NCBI RefSeq assembly: GCF_003369915.1
Contig: NW_022881614.1
Location: forward strand, 27,845,326 to 27,909,325
Direction of reading: 5' to 3'
Source of the DNA: Drosophila miranda
Lineage: Eukaryota > Arthropoda > Insecta > Diptera > Drosophilidae
Length of the DNA stretch: 64,000 bases
The position numbers and the translations under genes were made by a program. Under the pieces are notes generated by a model. The model was not told where the DNA came from and did no database searches. It was given only the letters and a program-made list of their open reading frames with translations. Below, piece after piece: positions 47,834 to 59,172 of the stretch. The number at the start of each line of letters is the position of its first letter. The stretch's first letter is position 1.

Positions 47834-48178
47834 CTGCTTGCCAAATAGCACCTAATTCTTGGCCCTCAGCCGCTTATTTTGTTTGTTACTTATGTCTATG
47901 TCACTCATTTGTTTGTTAAAGCTTTGAGCTTGCTTGCCCTGGTAAACGCTCTCTGCCAGCTCGCTCTTCGCTATCTCCGCTTTGCGTCTGCCTACCGACG
48001 TCGGCCGAGCGAAGCTGCGCTTAGCGATCGGAGCGGCAATGTAAAGGGCAGGCAAGCCACACTTGCAATTTGGATGTCACGCATTAAAGAACATATCGTA
48101 ATTTTATTTCTGCGCCGAGTTTTGTTTAATTCGAAATAATTAGTCGGCCGATTGGGGATAAAAAACATTATCTCCACA
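47807..48178 (+). repeat. BEL element 3' LTR
   Basis: 372 bp, ends CTCCACA before the GAGTT duplicate. Confidence 0.92.
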
Positions 48179-48183
48179 GAGTT

Positions 48184-48370
48184 CAAAAATTCCTTGAATC
48201 AAGGTAGGGCTCAGAATCCATTCAATCAGCAAATGTCTCAAAACCAAGCTAGTGGGAGTGGACCCAACCAACCTACTAAAAGAGGGAGGGAGAGCCAGTG
48301 TGGCCAAACGAAGATGGACGTAAATTTTCATCAAGCCGCCTCGGAAGAAACCGAGGAGGACCCTATATAA
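48184..48370 (+). pseudogene. gag C-terminal part of the errantivirus-like element
   Basis: Resumes the gag frame after the BEL insertion. Gln/Asn-rich, ending in an acidic EETEEDPI and stop. It overlaps the pol frame, which lies at -1 relative to it, as expected for frameshift-expressed pol in this group. Confidence 0.7.
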
Positions 48371-50613
48371 ACATTACCATTAATAAAAGAATATTAAGGT
48401 GTATCGCTGACTCGGGATCATCGATCAACATCATGAAAGAAAATTATACAGATTCCGAGATAAAACACGATAACCTTACGGTCCATACCATCAATGGACC
48501 TGTCCGTTTAACTAAGAGTATAATGAGGAATGCGAACAAAACATGTCCGTCCGAACAAAAGTTCTACATAAATAACTTTTCCGAAAATTATGACATTTTA
48601 TTAGGAAGAGAATACTTGATGGCAAGTAAAGCCGTCATCGATTACAGAAATGACACTGTAACACTAGGAGCTATTGAAGCCGGCAAGACCGCACAGAAGT
48701 GCACTGATCCCTCTACAAAAGAAGAGAAGATCGCACCTAAGTGCCTTGACCCATCTCCAGAGGGAGATCAATACTTCGCTTCCGCTCTAGACAGTGAATT
48801 AAGGGAATGTAATCAATTAAGATTTGAACACTTAAACGACGAAGAGAGGGAAGAGTTAAAGAAGGTCTTATATGAGTTTAAGGATGTGCAGTACAGAGAA
48901 GGTGACAATTTGACTTTCACAAGTACAATCAAGCACGAGATCAAAACTCAACATGAAGACCCGGTCTACAGACGACCATACAAATATGCCCAGATACATG
49001 ATCAGGAGGTAAACCAGCAAATCAAAGATATGATCAGGCAGGGAATAATTCGAAAGTCGAATTCTCCTTACTGCTCGCCCATATCTATGATTCCGAAGAA
49101 GATAGATTCTTCAAGAAAGCAAAAATATCGAATGGTAGTAGACTATAGAAGTCTAAATGAAATAACAGTTAAGGACAAATTCCCAACTCCACGAATGGAT
49201 GAAATCCTAGACAAACTTTGTTAATGTCAGTATTTTTCGACAATCGATTTAGCAAAAGGTTTCCATCAAATACCCATGGAACCTAGCTCAATCCCCAAAA
49301 CTGCGTTCTCCACTAAGCATGGACATTACGAGTTCACTCGTATGCCCTTTGGGCTAACCACTGCCCCAGCTACCTTCCAAAGATGTATGAACAATCTGCT
49401 AGAAGAGTTAATCTTCAAAGATTGCTTTGTATACTTAGATGACATCATTATATTTTCCACTTCATTGGAAGAACACTTGTTGTCACTAAGGAGAGTATTT
49501 GGAAAGTTGAGAGACAAATGGATAAATGTGAATTCATGAAAAAGGAAACTGAATTCCTAGGTCATGTAGTCACTACTGAAGGAATAGTACCAAATCCAGG
49601 CAAAATCTCTGCCATTGTCAAATTTCCAATACCAGAAACGACTAAACAAATAAAGTCATTCTTAGGTCTGTGCGGGTTCTACAGGAAATTCATTCCTAAT
49701 TTTGCAAACATAGCAAAACCCATGACACTCAAACTAAAGAAAGGAGCTGTCATAGACCCCAAGGAAGAAAAGTGCGTCGAGGCATTTGAGAGACTAAAAG
49801 TACTCATCACATCAGACCCTATCCTTGCGTTCCCAGACTTTGACAAAATGTTCACGGTAACAACCGACGCTAGTAACATAGCATTGGGAGCGGTTTTGTC
49901 ACAAGAACACAAACCGATCTGCTACGCTAGCAGAACCCTAAATGAACATGAAATAAACTATTCAGCCATCGAAAAGGAATTATTAGCGATCGTATGGGCA
50001 ACCAAGTATTTCCGTTCATATCTGTTCGGTAGAACATTCGAGATACAAAGCGATCATAAACCCTTGATTTGGTTGAACAACCTCAAGGAGCCAAATATGA
50101 AATTACAAAGGTGGAAAATAAAACTGAATAAGTTTGATTTTAAAATGAAATATCTACCAGGCAAAGAAAATCATGTAGCTGATGCCTTATCAAGGGTAAA
50201 GATTAATGAAAATCTCCTTGGAGAAGCTTCCAATAGCGTTGGTGCAACTGTACATAGCGCACAGGAAGACAATCTAAATCACATTGCTATCACGGAAAGA
50301 CCAATTAACTATTACAATCGGCAAATTGAGATAATAAAAGGCAATGAAGATAAGGTAGAAACACATCGCAGTGTTCACAAGCTAATCATCAAGATCACGT
50401 ATAAGGAAATGACTAACACCTTAGCGAAGGATATAATAAAGGAATATCTATGCACCAAAAAGAGCGCATTATATTTCCATAACGAAATAGATTTTCCTCC
50501 ATTCCAAAAAGCCTATTTAGAAATCATTAATTCTAACAATATAACCAAAGCTATTAAATCAAGCACGAAACTCCTAGATATTCAGAATTACGCTGAATTT
50601 AAAGAAACCATAT
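48298..50613 (+). pseudogene. pol: protease, RT and RNase H, with lesions
   Basis: Protease motif IADSGSS, then reverse transcriptase with the YLDDIIIF catalytic box, then RNase H (TTDASNIALGAVL, AIEKELLAIVWA) and a connection domain. Breaks: TAA at 49222-49224 in the RT fingers, and loss of frame near 49500-49517 between the RT palm and the next block (ORF 49518-50618). The frame is interrupted at 50613 by the opposite-strand Gypsy element. Not functional as it stands. Confidence 0.85.
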
Positions 50614-50812
50614 TGTAAACTTTTAATAGCACGGTTTTATTATATGTTCTTCTTTCTTGATCGGCGTATTCCAATGAATGTGTGTTGGCATATCGATACT
50701 TGTCGAGGTCAAGTATCGATATATCGAGTACATTGGTATTTCTTATAATACTATCGATGAGTAAATCTTAAACTAATATTCAAATCTTATAAACTAATAT
50801 TCATATCTTACA
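50614..50812 (-). repeat. Antisense Gypsy element, 3' LTR
   Basis: 199 bp. Contains two perfect TATCGATA boxes (50691-50698 and 50714-50721) as arms of an inverted repeat, plus CTATCGATGAG. Confidence 0.88.
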
Positions 50813-50918
50813 TTCGGGAAACCTGACTACAGATCGCCCACGATCTACACACTAAGGCATACAGTTGGTTAAACATTTCTTATTCGGTATTGTCTTACTT
50901 AACATACTATTTCATCGA

Positions 50919-52448
50919 TTAACAACATGTGACCATGGTTTTATCCTTACACTCTACCCAGGGTTTAAGCCTTGCTTGTTCTAATATACTTCGGAATGGC
51001 TTTTGCGTCAACTGACAGTCCTCAATGTCGACAACCTCATAACGATCATTATCCAATACTCTATTGATCCTGTACGGTCCTCGATACTTTGGTGCGAACT
51101 TCTTATTGATCCCCGGTGTTGTGTCCACATGCCGGACTGCTACATAGTCACCAGGTTCATACTTTAATGGGGCTCTATGTTTATGGGTATACATCTTCTC
51201 ATTTCTTTTCTGCGACAACCGTATGTCCTCACTTGCTATTTCTCTTATAGTTTCCAACTCTCTAAGTTATGACGCTAACTTCTCCCCTAGGTATTCGGTT
51301 AATTCATCTACAACGGGTCCTTTCCGGGGTATTCCAAATAACAATGTGCTAGGTGTCTTTTTCGTACTGCTGTTAACGGAGTTATTAATGGCGTGCTCTA
51401 CCTTGCTCATCAACCTATACCAATCGGCTTGCTCAAGGGGCTCTGACAGTTTTCCTAACATAGGAGTAAGAACACGATTCACCCGCTCCACTTGGCCATT
51501 CGCCTGCGGTGCACCTGTAGCTACCTTAATGTGCTCTATCCCTCTCTCCTGCAGAAAACTAGAGAACTCTAACGAGGTGAAACAGGTCCCACGATCTGAT
51601 ATTATCCTAGTAGGGCGACTATAGAAATCAAAATATTTTCTTAAGGCATCCTTCGCTTCCCGCGTGCTGGTACTATTAACCGGGAACAATTTGACAAACT
51701 TAGTGAATGCATCTATTACCACAAGGAGGTGTTTTCGCTTAGATCTAATACTCGGCAACGGACCCAAATGATCAACATGTAGGGTATGAAAAGGAACACA
51801 CGACTTTGGGATACTATGGAGCGTTCTGTTATGGATTGTTTTAGGCATCGAGTGTAGTATACACGGTAGACAGTTTCTGATGAACCTTGCCACTTTACTT
51901 CTCATTGACGGAAACCAGTAGGTCCTCAAAAGGTCACTCACGCACTTCTCTGCGGCCAGATGTCCTAGTTTTTCGTGTGACCGCCTTATCAACTGCTCTT
52001 CCATACACATTGGTACATTGAAACATAGTTTGTTTTCACAACTCCTCTTGTAAACAATACCATCTATCATTTCAAAATCTACTTCAATTCCATCCTCTAG
52101 CATTTTTCGAATCCTAACTACTTCCTTGTCTCGCATCTGTTCTGTTTGCAATATCAAATCAACATCTTCTGGCGTTGCACCTACTACCCCAACTATCAAT
52201 GATTTTAGTAATCTTTCCTCCTGAAACTCTAACTTGTCCCTCTCTACTGTATCCTCAACACATTTTTTCTCTTTATCTGAATTCCTACTACTAATGTACT
52301 TTACTCCCCCCACCACATCGTTAACGCTTCCACTACATTGGCTCAAATCTCTAATTTCAATCTTCCATCCATCCTCTTCCCTATATTCACTATTCTCTAT
52401 GTTATCTCTACAATCACCACCAAGGTTCTCTCTATCATCAGACTTCAC
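50919..52448 (-). pseudogene. Integrase and C-terminal domain of antisense Gypsy pol
   Basis: The frame from 52448 holds the zinc-binding part (HEKLGHLAAEKC ... CLPC), then the catalytic core (HVDHLGPLP with Asp, ISDRGTCF with Asp, and GQVERVN with Glu), the DDE triad of retroviral-type integrases. A TAA near 51264 interrupts it. The same frame continues from 51257 to 50919 with a KFAPKYRGPYRI GPY/F-type domain. A frameshift near 52447 separates this part from RNase H. Confidence 0.8.
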
Positions 52449-54691
52449 CTATTTCCCAATCTACTTCCTACTGCACTTGATTCTCCACACTCAATCGCAG
52501 GGTTCTGTACGGTACTACTACGCTCTCTATTGATATTTAATTCTCTACACTTAATCACAGGGTTCTCTACGGTACCTCTATGCTCACTACCAGTGTTGTC
52601 TCTACTTACACTATTCCTTGTATATTGCTTTCTACTCTCATCTTTTTCTAAATTAGACTTTTCTAAACCGTATTTGACTCTATAACCATCCTCTAACATA
52701 TTCGTCACTTGATCTTGTCTGCTCAGCGCATCAACGTGCGCCATACTGGCCCCAGGTCTGTGCATAATGGAGTAATCATAGTTCTCTAACTCTAGGGACC
52801 ACCGTGCTATCTTAGGACTAATTGACTTTCTGGTTAACGTCTGTACTAACGAATTACAATCCGTGATTATTTTGAAGGACCTATGCTCCAAATATGCTCT
52901 AAAACGCCTCAATGCATAAATTATAGCCAATGTCTCTAGTTCGAAACTATGATAACGTGATTCTCTTTCTGTTTTTTTGCCGGAATAATAGGACACAGGG
53001 TGCATCTTCCCATCATCTTGTCTTTGCATCAGTATTGCGCCATAACCGTATGAACTTGCGTCTGTATGTAATTCCGTTTATCTATTTGGGCTAAAAATGG
53101 CTAATACCGGAGGATTTGCCAACGCATTCTTAAGAGTTTCAAACGTCTTCACCTGTTCTCTATTCATTGGAAACGGAACACCTTCTTTTAACAACTGCAC
53201 CAAGGGCTTAGCTGTCGTCGCAAATGACAACATGAAACGTCGAAAATACGAAAAGAATCCCAAGCATGAGTGCAGTGCTTTTACATTTTGAGGGACTGGG
53301 TATTTTTTCAAGGCCTCAATATGGGAATCACTAGGAACTATTCCGTTTTGATTAACTTTATACCCCAGGAAATCGATGTTTCGATTGACAAACCTACACT
53401 TTTTTAGATTTATCTCTAAATTTTGCTCGCTAAACCGAATGCATAGTCTTTTTAATATATCCATGTGTTCTTCAACTGTTTTAGTCGCTACTAATATATC
53501 ATCCATGTACACTACAATGCTTTTGTTCCTAATAAAGTCTCTCAAGAGCTCCGAAATAAATCTCTGAAAAATAGCGGATCCATTTTTTAACCCAAAGGGC
53601 ATTCTCAAGTACTCATACTGTCCTTGCGGTGTCACAAACGATGTATACGGAACTGATTTTTCTTCTACGCCTATTTGATGATACCCACTTTTCAAATCTA
53701 TAATGAAAAAACAGCACTTGTTTTCTAAAAACTCAAGACAGTCCTCAATAAGGGGCAATGGGAAATTATCTTTAACAATTCGTTTGTTCAGACCACGGTA
53801 ATCGACACACATTCGAAGTTCTCCTGATTTTTTTTTTACTAGGACCAACGGGGAAGCATAAGGAGACTCACTATGACGGATTACTTTCTTTTCTAACAGA
53901 TCATCTACTATTTCAGCTACTTTCTCTCTCTCATGGTAGGATAAACGACGTGGAGTACAATGAAATGGTGTTGTTTCTGTTACACGAATCTGCATCTGAT
54001 ACTTTGGTGGTGCTTTAAAGTCAAATTCTTTGTGTAAATAGTATGTCTTAATAACTTCCCTACACTTTTCTGCAAATTCGAAACCTACGTTAATATGTTC
54101 CTCTTCATCAATCTCTACCGACGCACAAAAGTTACTGAATTCGTCGCCTTGATTCATATTCTCGATGGCCATTTTGTCATTCCATGAGTTTTCTTTTGTC
54201 TGATTTTTAAATGGATTAGAACGTTTGATTAGCTCGCTTCTTTCTGATTGATTACCATCTAATTTATCATATAGTCTTATGTTAATATTATTTTTACGTT
54301 CGGTGAATAAAGACGCGCAGGTTAAACTAATAGCTTTTTGCTTTAACGAACTTAATGATGTGTGTTGCTTCGCATTGATATTTTTCTTATGAACTAATTT
54401 TACTTCAATAACTTTAAGGGCATCGCGTCCCAACAATACCGGCAAAGGCAGCATGTTATCATCTACGATGTTTAATAAAACGATATATTTCTTTGTGCAA
54501 AATTCAATAAGGCACTTAAATTTTCCCCATATGGGAATTGGTTGTCCTCCTAGTCCATAGTATTTCCTAACTTCATTATAGGCTTCAACTATAGCCGACT
54601 TCGGTATCAAAGACTTATGAATAAAACTTACAGGGCTACCGGTATCAAATAGACTAAAAATACTGACGTCTCTTTGTTCACCAAACGGAAG
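52445..54691 (-). pseudogene. Protease, RT and RNase H of antisense Gypsy pol
   Basis: Begins after the gag stop with a protease motif (LFDTGSPVSF). RT follows (LVKKKSGELRMCVDYRGLNK, VVYMDDILVAT catalytic box). One TAA at 53075-53077 lies between RT and RNase H; the RNase H part continues in the same frame from 53029 (SYYSGKKTERESRYHSFELE, HRPGASMAHVDALSR). It ends at 52445 where the integrase frame takes over. Confidence 0.82.
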
Positions 54692-55864
54692 TCATAAAGT
54701 GATTAACTGGACAGCCGCTAAATCGTCGTTGTTTTTTTCTCCTGGTCGCTCCTCATCTTGAGCTGCAGCTACCCTAGTGGCCATCTTTCGTTTCGGGCAC
54801 TGCGAATATAGGTGGCTGGTACTCCAACAGTTAAAACATGCCCCATCCGGTCTCTTTGGCTGACTGCATTCCTTCATAACGTGCCCAAATTGCCGACAGT
54901 TGTAGCAACGCATTGCGCCACCACCTTGCTGCTGCCCAACTGCCATACTCACATTTAGTTTTCCCTTTGTCATACCTTCGCTACGAATTGCTACGACGCC
55001 AGGAGCTCTTCTGACCTTATCATAGGTGACCATCTTGTCACGCAACTCGTTGAGTGTGCTGCAATATAGCATGGATGCTGCCATGCCCGTCTTGTCCTGC
55101 AGTCCCTCTACGATGAATTTGACCACATCGCTCGTGGCCATGTCTGCTTGCGACGCTATGTTGCACATTGCGACGAAATATTGCAATGCGCTTTCATTAT
55201 TTGCAATTTTCCGTGCCTCCAGTCGCTTTCCAATGTCCCACGCTGTCACTTTCTGCTCAAAGACGTTGAGCAATTCTGCTCGCATCAATTGCCAAGTCAA
55301 AGGCGCCAAATGGTCGATGTACGCCTTCGCCGATCCACCTAGCAGCCGCTTCGCTAATATCCAGCATTTGGACTCGGATACACCATGGAAATTCATAATG
55401 TCCTCAAAGTTACTTATCCAACTGGTTACAGCCTGGTCGTCATCTCCAGAAAATGGACGCATCAACGCCTCAATGTGTGTCAAGTCGATGCAATCTCTCG
55501 GCGTTTCCAACTCCATAGCCTCTTTCTCCGTTTTCAATATGCTTAATTTGAGATCAGCTAAGCGCTTGCGAGAAACGTACAATTGTTCCAACTGCTGCAA
55601 ACGGCGCGATTCTTCTTCGTATTCATCTGATCGCATGGTCAATTTCGAACAAGCGTTGTCTTGTCGCGGCATGAATGCTTCTCGAGCCTTCTGCACATTT
55701 TCACCATATTCTTCTGGCGCCGCTTTTACTGCGTGTTGTGCACTACGGTTGTCTCTATGTATCTCGCGCTCAACCGGGACTGCAAAAATGTCTGCCTGCA
55801 TAGTCTCGTCTGCGCTTGGCGCCGGATTTCCTAGCTCATGCGTGTCTTCCATGATTTTTTTCAC
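54692..55864 (-). CDS. gag of antisense Gypsy element
   Basis: 390 codons, uninterrupted. Charged coiled N-terminus, capsid-like block (MRPFSGDDDQAVTSWISNFE and following), then two CCHC zinc knuckles (CYNCRQFGHVMKEC, CFNCWSTSHLYSQC) near the C-terminus. The acidic tail ends just before pol. Confidence 0.85.
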   Translation of the reverse strand: MKKIMEDTHELGNPAPSADETMQADIFAVPVEREIHRDNRSAQHAVKAAPEEYGENVQKAREAFMPRQDNACSKLTMRSDEYEEESRRLQQLEQLYVSRKRLADLKLSILKTEKEAMELETPRDCIDLTHIEALMRPFSGDDDQAVTSWISNFEDIMNFHGVSESKCWILAKRLLGGSAKAYIDHLAPLTWQLMRAELLNVFEQKVTAWDIGKRLEARKIANNESALQYFVAMCNIASQADMATSDVVKFIVEGLQDKTGMAASMLYCSTLNELRDKMVTYDKVRRAPGVVAIRSEGMTKGKLNVSMAVGQQQGGGAMRCYNCRQFGHVMKECSQPKRPDGACFNCWSTSHLYSQCPKRKMATRVAAAQDEERPGEKNNDDLAAVQLITL

Positions 55865-56013
55865 TGCTGTACGTAATTGGTGTATGTTGGCATCTTGATC
55901 AAAATATACGTTATGTCGCTACGCAATATGTCAAACTTTTGGTTTTCGCTCTTGTGTCTGCATTGTTCATCGCAGTTTTTTTTTTTTTTTTTGGGCAAAC
56001 CCCACACCTGATA
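55865..56013 (-). other. 5' leader of antisense Gypsy element
   Basis: Short untranslated leader between LTR and gag on the minus strand, with a T16 run (plus strand 55977-55992). Next to the LTR it reads TATCAGGTGTGGGG; which tRNA primes here is unclear. Confidence 0.5.
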
Positions 56014-56206
56014 TGTAAACTTTTAATAGCACGGTTTTATTATATGTTCTTCTTTCTTGATCGGCGTATTCCAATGAATGTGTGTTGGCATACTTGTCCT
56101 CGACAAGTATCGATATATCGTGTACATTGGTATTTCTTATAATACTATCGATGAGTAAATCTTAAACTAATATTCAAATCTTATAAACTAATATTCATAT
56201 CTTACA
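56014..56206 (-). repeat. Antisense Gypsy element, 5' LTR
   Basis: 193 bp. Has one TATCGATA box (56108-56115), next to a different hairpin (ACTTGTC/GACAAGT) than the other LTR. Confidence 0.88.
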
Positions 56207-57160
56207 ATATTAAAGAATCATAAAGGCTTACTCCATCCAGGGATAGAGAAAACCGTCAATTGGTTTAGGGGAAAATACTATTACCCGGATTATCAAAAAC
56301 TAATCCAAAACATCATAAACGAATGTCCTACTTGTAATATTGCCAAAACAGAGCATAGAAATACGAAGTTGGCATTCGAAACTACACCGGAAATACTGAA
56401 CATCAGAGAGAAATACGTCATAGATTTCTATTTGGTTGGTAACCAACAGTTCCTATCATGTATTGACGTATACTCGAAGTTTGCCACTCTTGTAGAAGTA
56501 AAAAGTCGTGACTGGTTAGAAGCAAAAAGAGCCATCATGAAAGTTTTTAACGAGATGGGCAAACCAATTGAAATCAAAGCCGATAAAGATTCAGCTTTTA
56601 TGTGCACAGCATTGCAAGCATGGCGGAATGCGGAAAACGTCAAAATAGAGATCACTTCCAGCAAAAATGGAATATCTGACGTAGAAAGATTTCATAAAAC
56701 AGTAAATAAAAAATTAAGAATAATATCTAGCGAGGATAACCCAGAAGATAGATTCACGAAGTTTGAATTAACTCTTTATACTTATAATCATAAAACCAAA
56801 CATAATACCACAAATAGGACACCAGCTGATATATTCATTTATGCAGGCTCACCTGATTATGACACCCAACTAAATAAAGTGAATAAAATCACTCAATTAA
56901 ATAAAAACTGCATAGAGTATGAAGTAGATACCCGCTATAAACTATCACCTCTAGTTAAGTCTAAGGTAACAAATCCTTTCAAAAGGATGGGCGAAATTAG
57001 ACAGGTAGACGAAAAACATTATGAGGAAAAGAATAGGGGTAGGAAAATAACTCATTATAAATCAAAATTCAAGAAAAAGAAGAAATCTAATAGAAGCAAA
57101 TATAATAATTCCAGAGAAACCGAGGAAGTTAATGGAATCGGCGAACTTCAACACAATTAA
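56207..57160 (+). pseudogene. Integrase of the errantivirus-like element
   Basis: Resumes the pol reading after the antisense insertion. The zinc part (NHKGLLHPGIE ... CPTCNIAK) is followed from 56369 by the catalytic core: IDFYLVG (Asp), IKADKDSAF (Asp), SDVERFHK (Glu). A long Lys/Arg-rich tail ends in an overlap with env of 29 bp. This half is open but cannot be translated as part of pol because of the insertion and upstream lesions. Confidence 0.8.
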
Positions 57161-58547
57161 AATCCTCATCTTCCTCATAATTACCATCGTAATGGCACAG
57201 GGCCAAAACATAGAAATAAATCCTATAAAATCCCAAAACGGATATATGATATTCAAAACTGGTTCGATTAACATACCTATCAATTACGAATACCATTATC
57301 TAACTGTTAATGTAACTAAAACCGAAGAACTATACCAAAATTTATTAATGCAAGCCACTAAATTCCAGGACATAATCCAAATAAAATATCTAGTAGACAA
57401 ATTGCAAAGAGAAATGAACGGGCTAAAAATAACCAAAAGAAATAAAAGAGGCCTAATCAATATAGTAGGAACAGCCTACAAATATCTCTTTGGAACACTA
57501 GATCAGGAAGATAAAGTCGATTTGGAACAAAAAATAGAAAATTTAGCCAGCCATAGCATTCAAATGAATGAACTAAATTTGGTAATAGATGCAGTTAATA
57601 GCGGAATAAACGTTATAAACAAACTAAATGAAGAAAAAGACAGGAATCAACAAATAGAAATTTTGATATTCAATCTACAACATTTCACAGAATATATCGA
57701 AGATATAGAACTAGGTATGCAATTAACTAGGCTCGGTATATTTAATCCAAAATTATTAAAACAAGACTACCTGGAACAAATAAATTCTGAGAAAATACTA
57801 AATATAAAAACCTCCACATGGCTAAAATCCGATACCAACGAAATTCTAATAATTTCCAACATTCCCAAAGACATTACAAAAGTACCAATCTATAAAATCG
57901 TTCCGTATCCAGACGAATTAAATAACATGTTAACAGATATGACATACGACAAGTACTACATAAAAAATGAAGAAGTATTTGTTAAAGAAACTAGATTGAA
58001 AACCAATGACAATTGTATAATAGGAATTTTAATGCAAATTCCCACTAAATGTCCATATTCCAAAACTTTTCAACACTTTCAAATAAACTTTATTGAACCC
58101 AATATACTAATCACATGGAATCTTCCAAAAACAACGCTAAACCAGAATTGTGTAAACCAAGAAATCATAGCGGAAGGAAATAACATTATAAAAATCTACA
58201 ACTGTTCAATCCAATTAAATGAATTTACAATATCAAACACAATGTTAGATTTTGCGCAGAATGTTTATGTCAACAACAACATAACTAAAATAAAACCACT
58301 GTCGTATGTCCAAACTAATGAAATAATTATGCAATACACCAAATATAGTAACCTATTACAAATAAGTCTACTAATTTCATTTGTCATAATTATATTAGTA
58401 CTACAAAGTTATGTAGCTGATAAATTTAAGAAAACTTCTAAAAGAGTCACGGTTAAATGTATTAACCCTATAATAGAAGCAGAAGAGGAACCAACCTCAG
58501 CCACCGCACTTGACACCCCGTCACTATACCCGAGGGTAATCGCCTAG
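57132..58547 (+). CDS. Errantivirus-type envelope glycoprotein (env)
   Basis: Open frame of 471 codons, the usual length for insect errantivirus env (third ORF of 17.6/297-like elements), normally expressed from a spliced RNA. Visible features: hydrophobic signal segment at about residues 9-24, several N-linked glycosylation sequons, a furin-type site RNKR at residues 103-106 followed by a hydrophobic stretch, and one transmembrane helix at about 408-429 with a 42-residue cytoplasmic tail. No stop or frameshift, in contrast to gag and pol of the same element. AT-rich codon use like the rest of the element. Confidence 0.88.
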   Translation: MESANFNTIKILIFLIITIVMAQGQNIEINPIKSQNGYMIFKTGSINIPINYEYHYLTVNVTKTEELYQNLLMQATKFQDIIQIKYLVDKLQREMNGLKITKRNKRGLINIVGTAYKYLFGTLDQEDKVDLEQKIENLASHSIQMNELNLVIDAVNSGINVINKLNEEKDRNQQIEILIFNLQHFTEYIEDIELGMQLTRLGIFNPKLLKQDYLEQINSEKILNIKTSTWLKSDTNEILIISNIPKDITKVPIYKIVPYPDELNNMLTDMTYDKYYIKNEEVFVKETRLKTNDNCIIGILMQIPTKCPYSKTFQHFQINFIEPNILITWNLPKTTLNQNCVNQEIIAEGNNIIKIYNCSIQLNEFTISNTMLDFAQNVYVNNNITKIKPLSYVQTNEIIMQYTKYSNLLQISLLISFVIIILVLQSYVADKFKKTSKRVTVKCINPIIEAEEEPTSATALDTPSLYPRVIA

Positions 58548-58573
58548 GGACAGGCTAATAACAAACGTTGGGG

Positions 58574-59172
58574 AGTGACATATCCATAATTCCCCACATC
58601 CCATACACATTATGTTTATGTACAATTCATCCACCCCATCCACACAAGTAACAGGACCCCACTCAAGAATCAATAACTGTTTCTTCCCATACTCCAAGCT
58701 AGTGCCCCCCATAATATAAACAATGGACCACATTGTTTCATCAACATTAGAATCACGCCACTCTCGAGAAATCGATTCTTTAGAATCACGCCACTCATGA
58801 GGACCAATCAAAGCTAGACATAAAACCAAGGAGTATCACATTCCTAGCTCCGTCATGTAATGCAACACCGATCGCCAGCAGTGGATGCCTTTCATCAAAG
58901 CCGACGCATCCCCAAATATCGATCCAGGCACGTACGCCACCGACACGAAGATGCAGCCGAGGAAAGCAATGACCGAAGCCAGAGTCGGCAGTTCCAAGAG
59001 AAGGGCTCATGGAAACTAGCCAGCAGCAGAGAGACAAGCCAGTTCCGTTTGAGACAAGCAGACCCAAAGTCAAGTCGGGGAATTCATTTAAATCTTGTGA
59101 CATAAAGATATTTAAGTTGTAAAATAAAAGTCTTTTTTAAAAAACTTAAAATCGAGTTGCGGATATTTAACT
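58574..59172 (+). repeat. Errantivirus-like element, 3' LTR
   Basis: 599 bp, preceded by the short purine tract GGGG. Ends ATTTAACT before ATAT. Confidence 0.9.

Larger units (their letters stand above)
44738..48178 (+). mobile_element. Pao/BEL LTR element lacking reverse transcriptase (3.4 kb)
   Basis: LTRs of 372 bp (44738-45109 and 47807-48178) start TGTTCGG and end CTCCACA. They differ at about two positions, so the insertion is recent. The 5-bp target duplication GAGTT is at 44733-44737 and 48179-48183. The 5' LTR is followed by TGGTGACCCCGACGTGAT (primer site), and the 3' LTR is preceded by a purine tract (ACGGGGGGTGAA). The interior codes gag-protease but has no RT, RNase H or integrase; full BEL elements are about twice this length. 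A non-autonomous derivative. Confidence 0.9.
50614..56206 (-). mobile_element. Gypsy-type LTR element in antisense orientation (mdg3/blastopia-like)
   Basis: Short LTRs at 50614-50812 and 56014-56206 with TGTAA...TTACA ends, ATAT target repeat at 50610-50613 and 56207-56210. All ORFs are on the minus strand, in the order gag (55864-54692), protease-RT, RNase H, integrase. There is no env ORF. The family name is a judgement from the pol sequence style. Confidence 0.88.
43061..59172 (+). mobile_element. Env-bearing Gypsy (errantivirus, 17.6/297-like) LTR element, hit by two other elements
   Basis: LTRs at 43061-43653 and 58574-59172 both start AGTGACATATCC and end in ATTTAACT. ATAT target repeats flank the element (43057-43060 and 59173-59176), as in the 17.6/297 group. 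The primer site TGGCGCAGTCGG follows the left LTR directly. Order: gag, pol, env. A Pao/BEL element sits in gag (44738-48178) and an opposite-strand Gypsy element sits in pol (50614-56206). Without them the element would be about 7 kb. The LTRs differ by several substitutions and indels, so it is older than its BEL guest. Confidence 0.9.

Noticed and set aside
44738-48178. Reading the two 372-bp repeats as a host segmental duplication
   Set aside because: TG...CA ends, primer site, purine tract and the GAGTT duplication identify LTRs.
52234-52685. Plus-strand ORFs of 99 and 115 codons
   Set aside because: Low-complexity Ser/Leu/Thr shadows opposite the pol linker of the antisense Gypsy element.
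55026-55898. 290-codon plus-strand ORF
   Set aside because: Antisense to the antisense-Gypsy gag, which has two zinc knuckles on the minus strand.
55977-55992. T16 run considered as a transcription terminator or poly(A) tail of a retrocopy
   Set aside because: It sits inside the leader of the antisense Gypsy element with no adjoining retrocopy.
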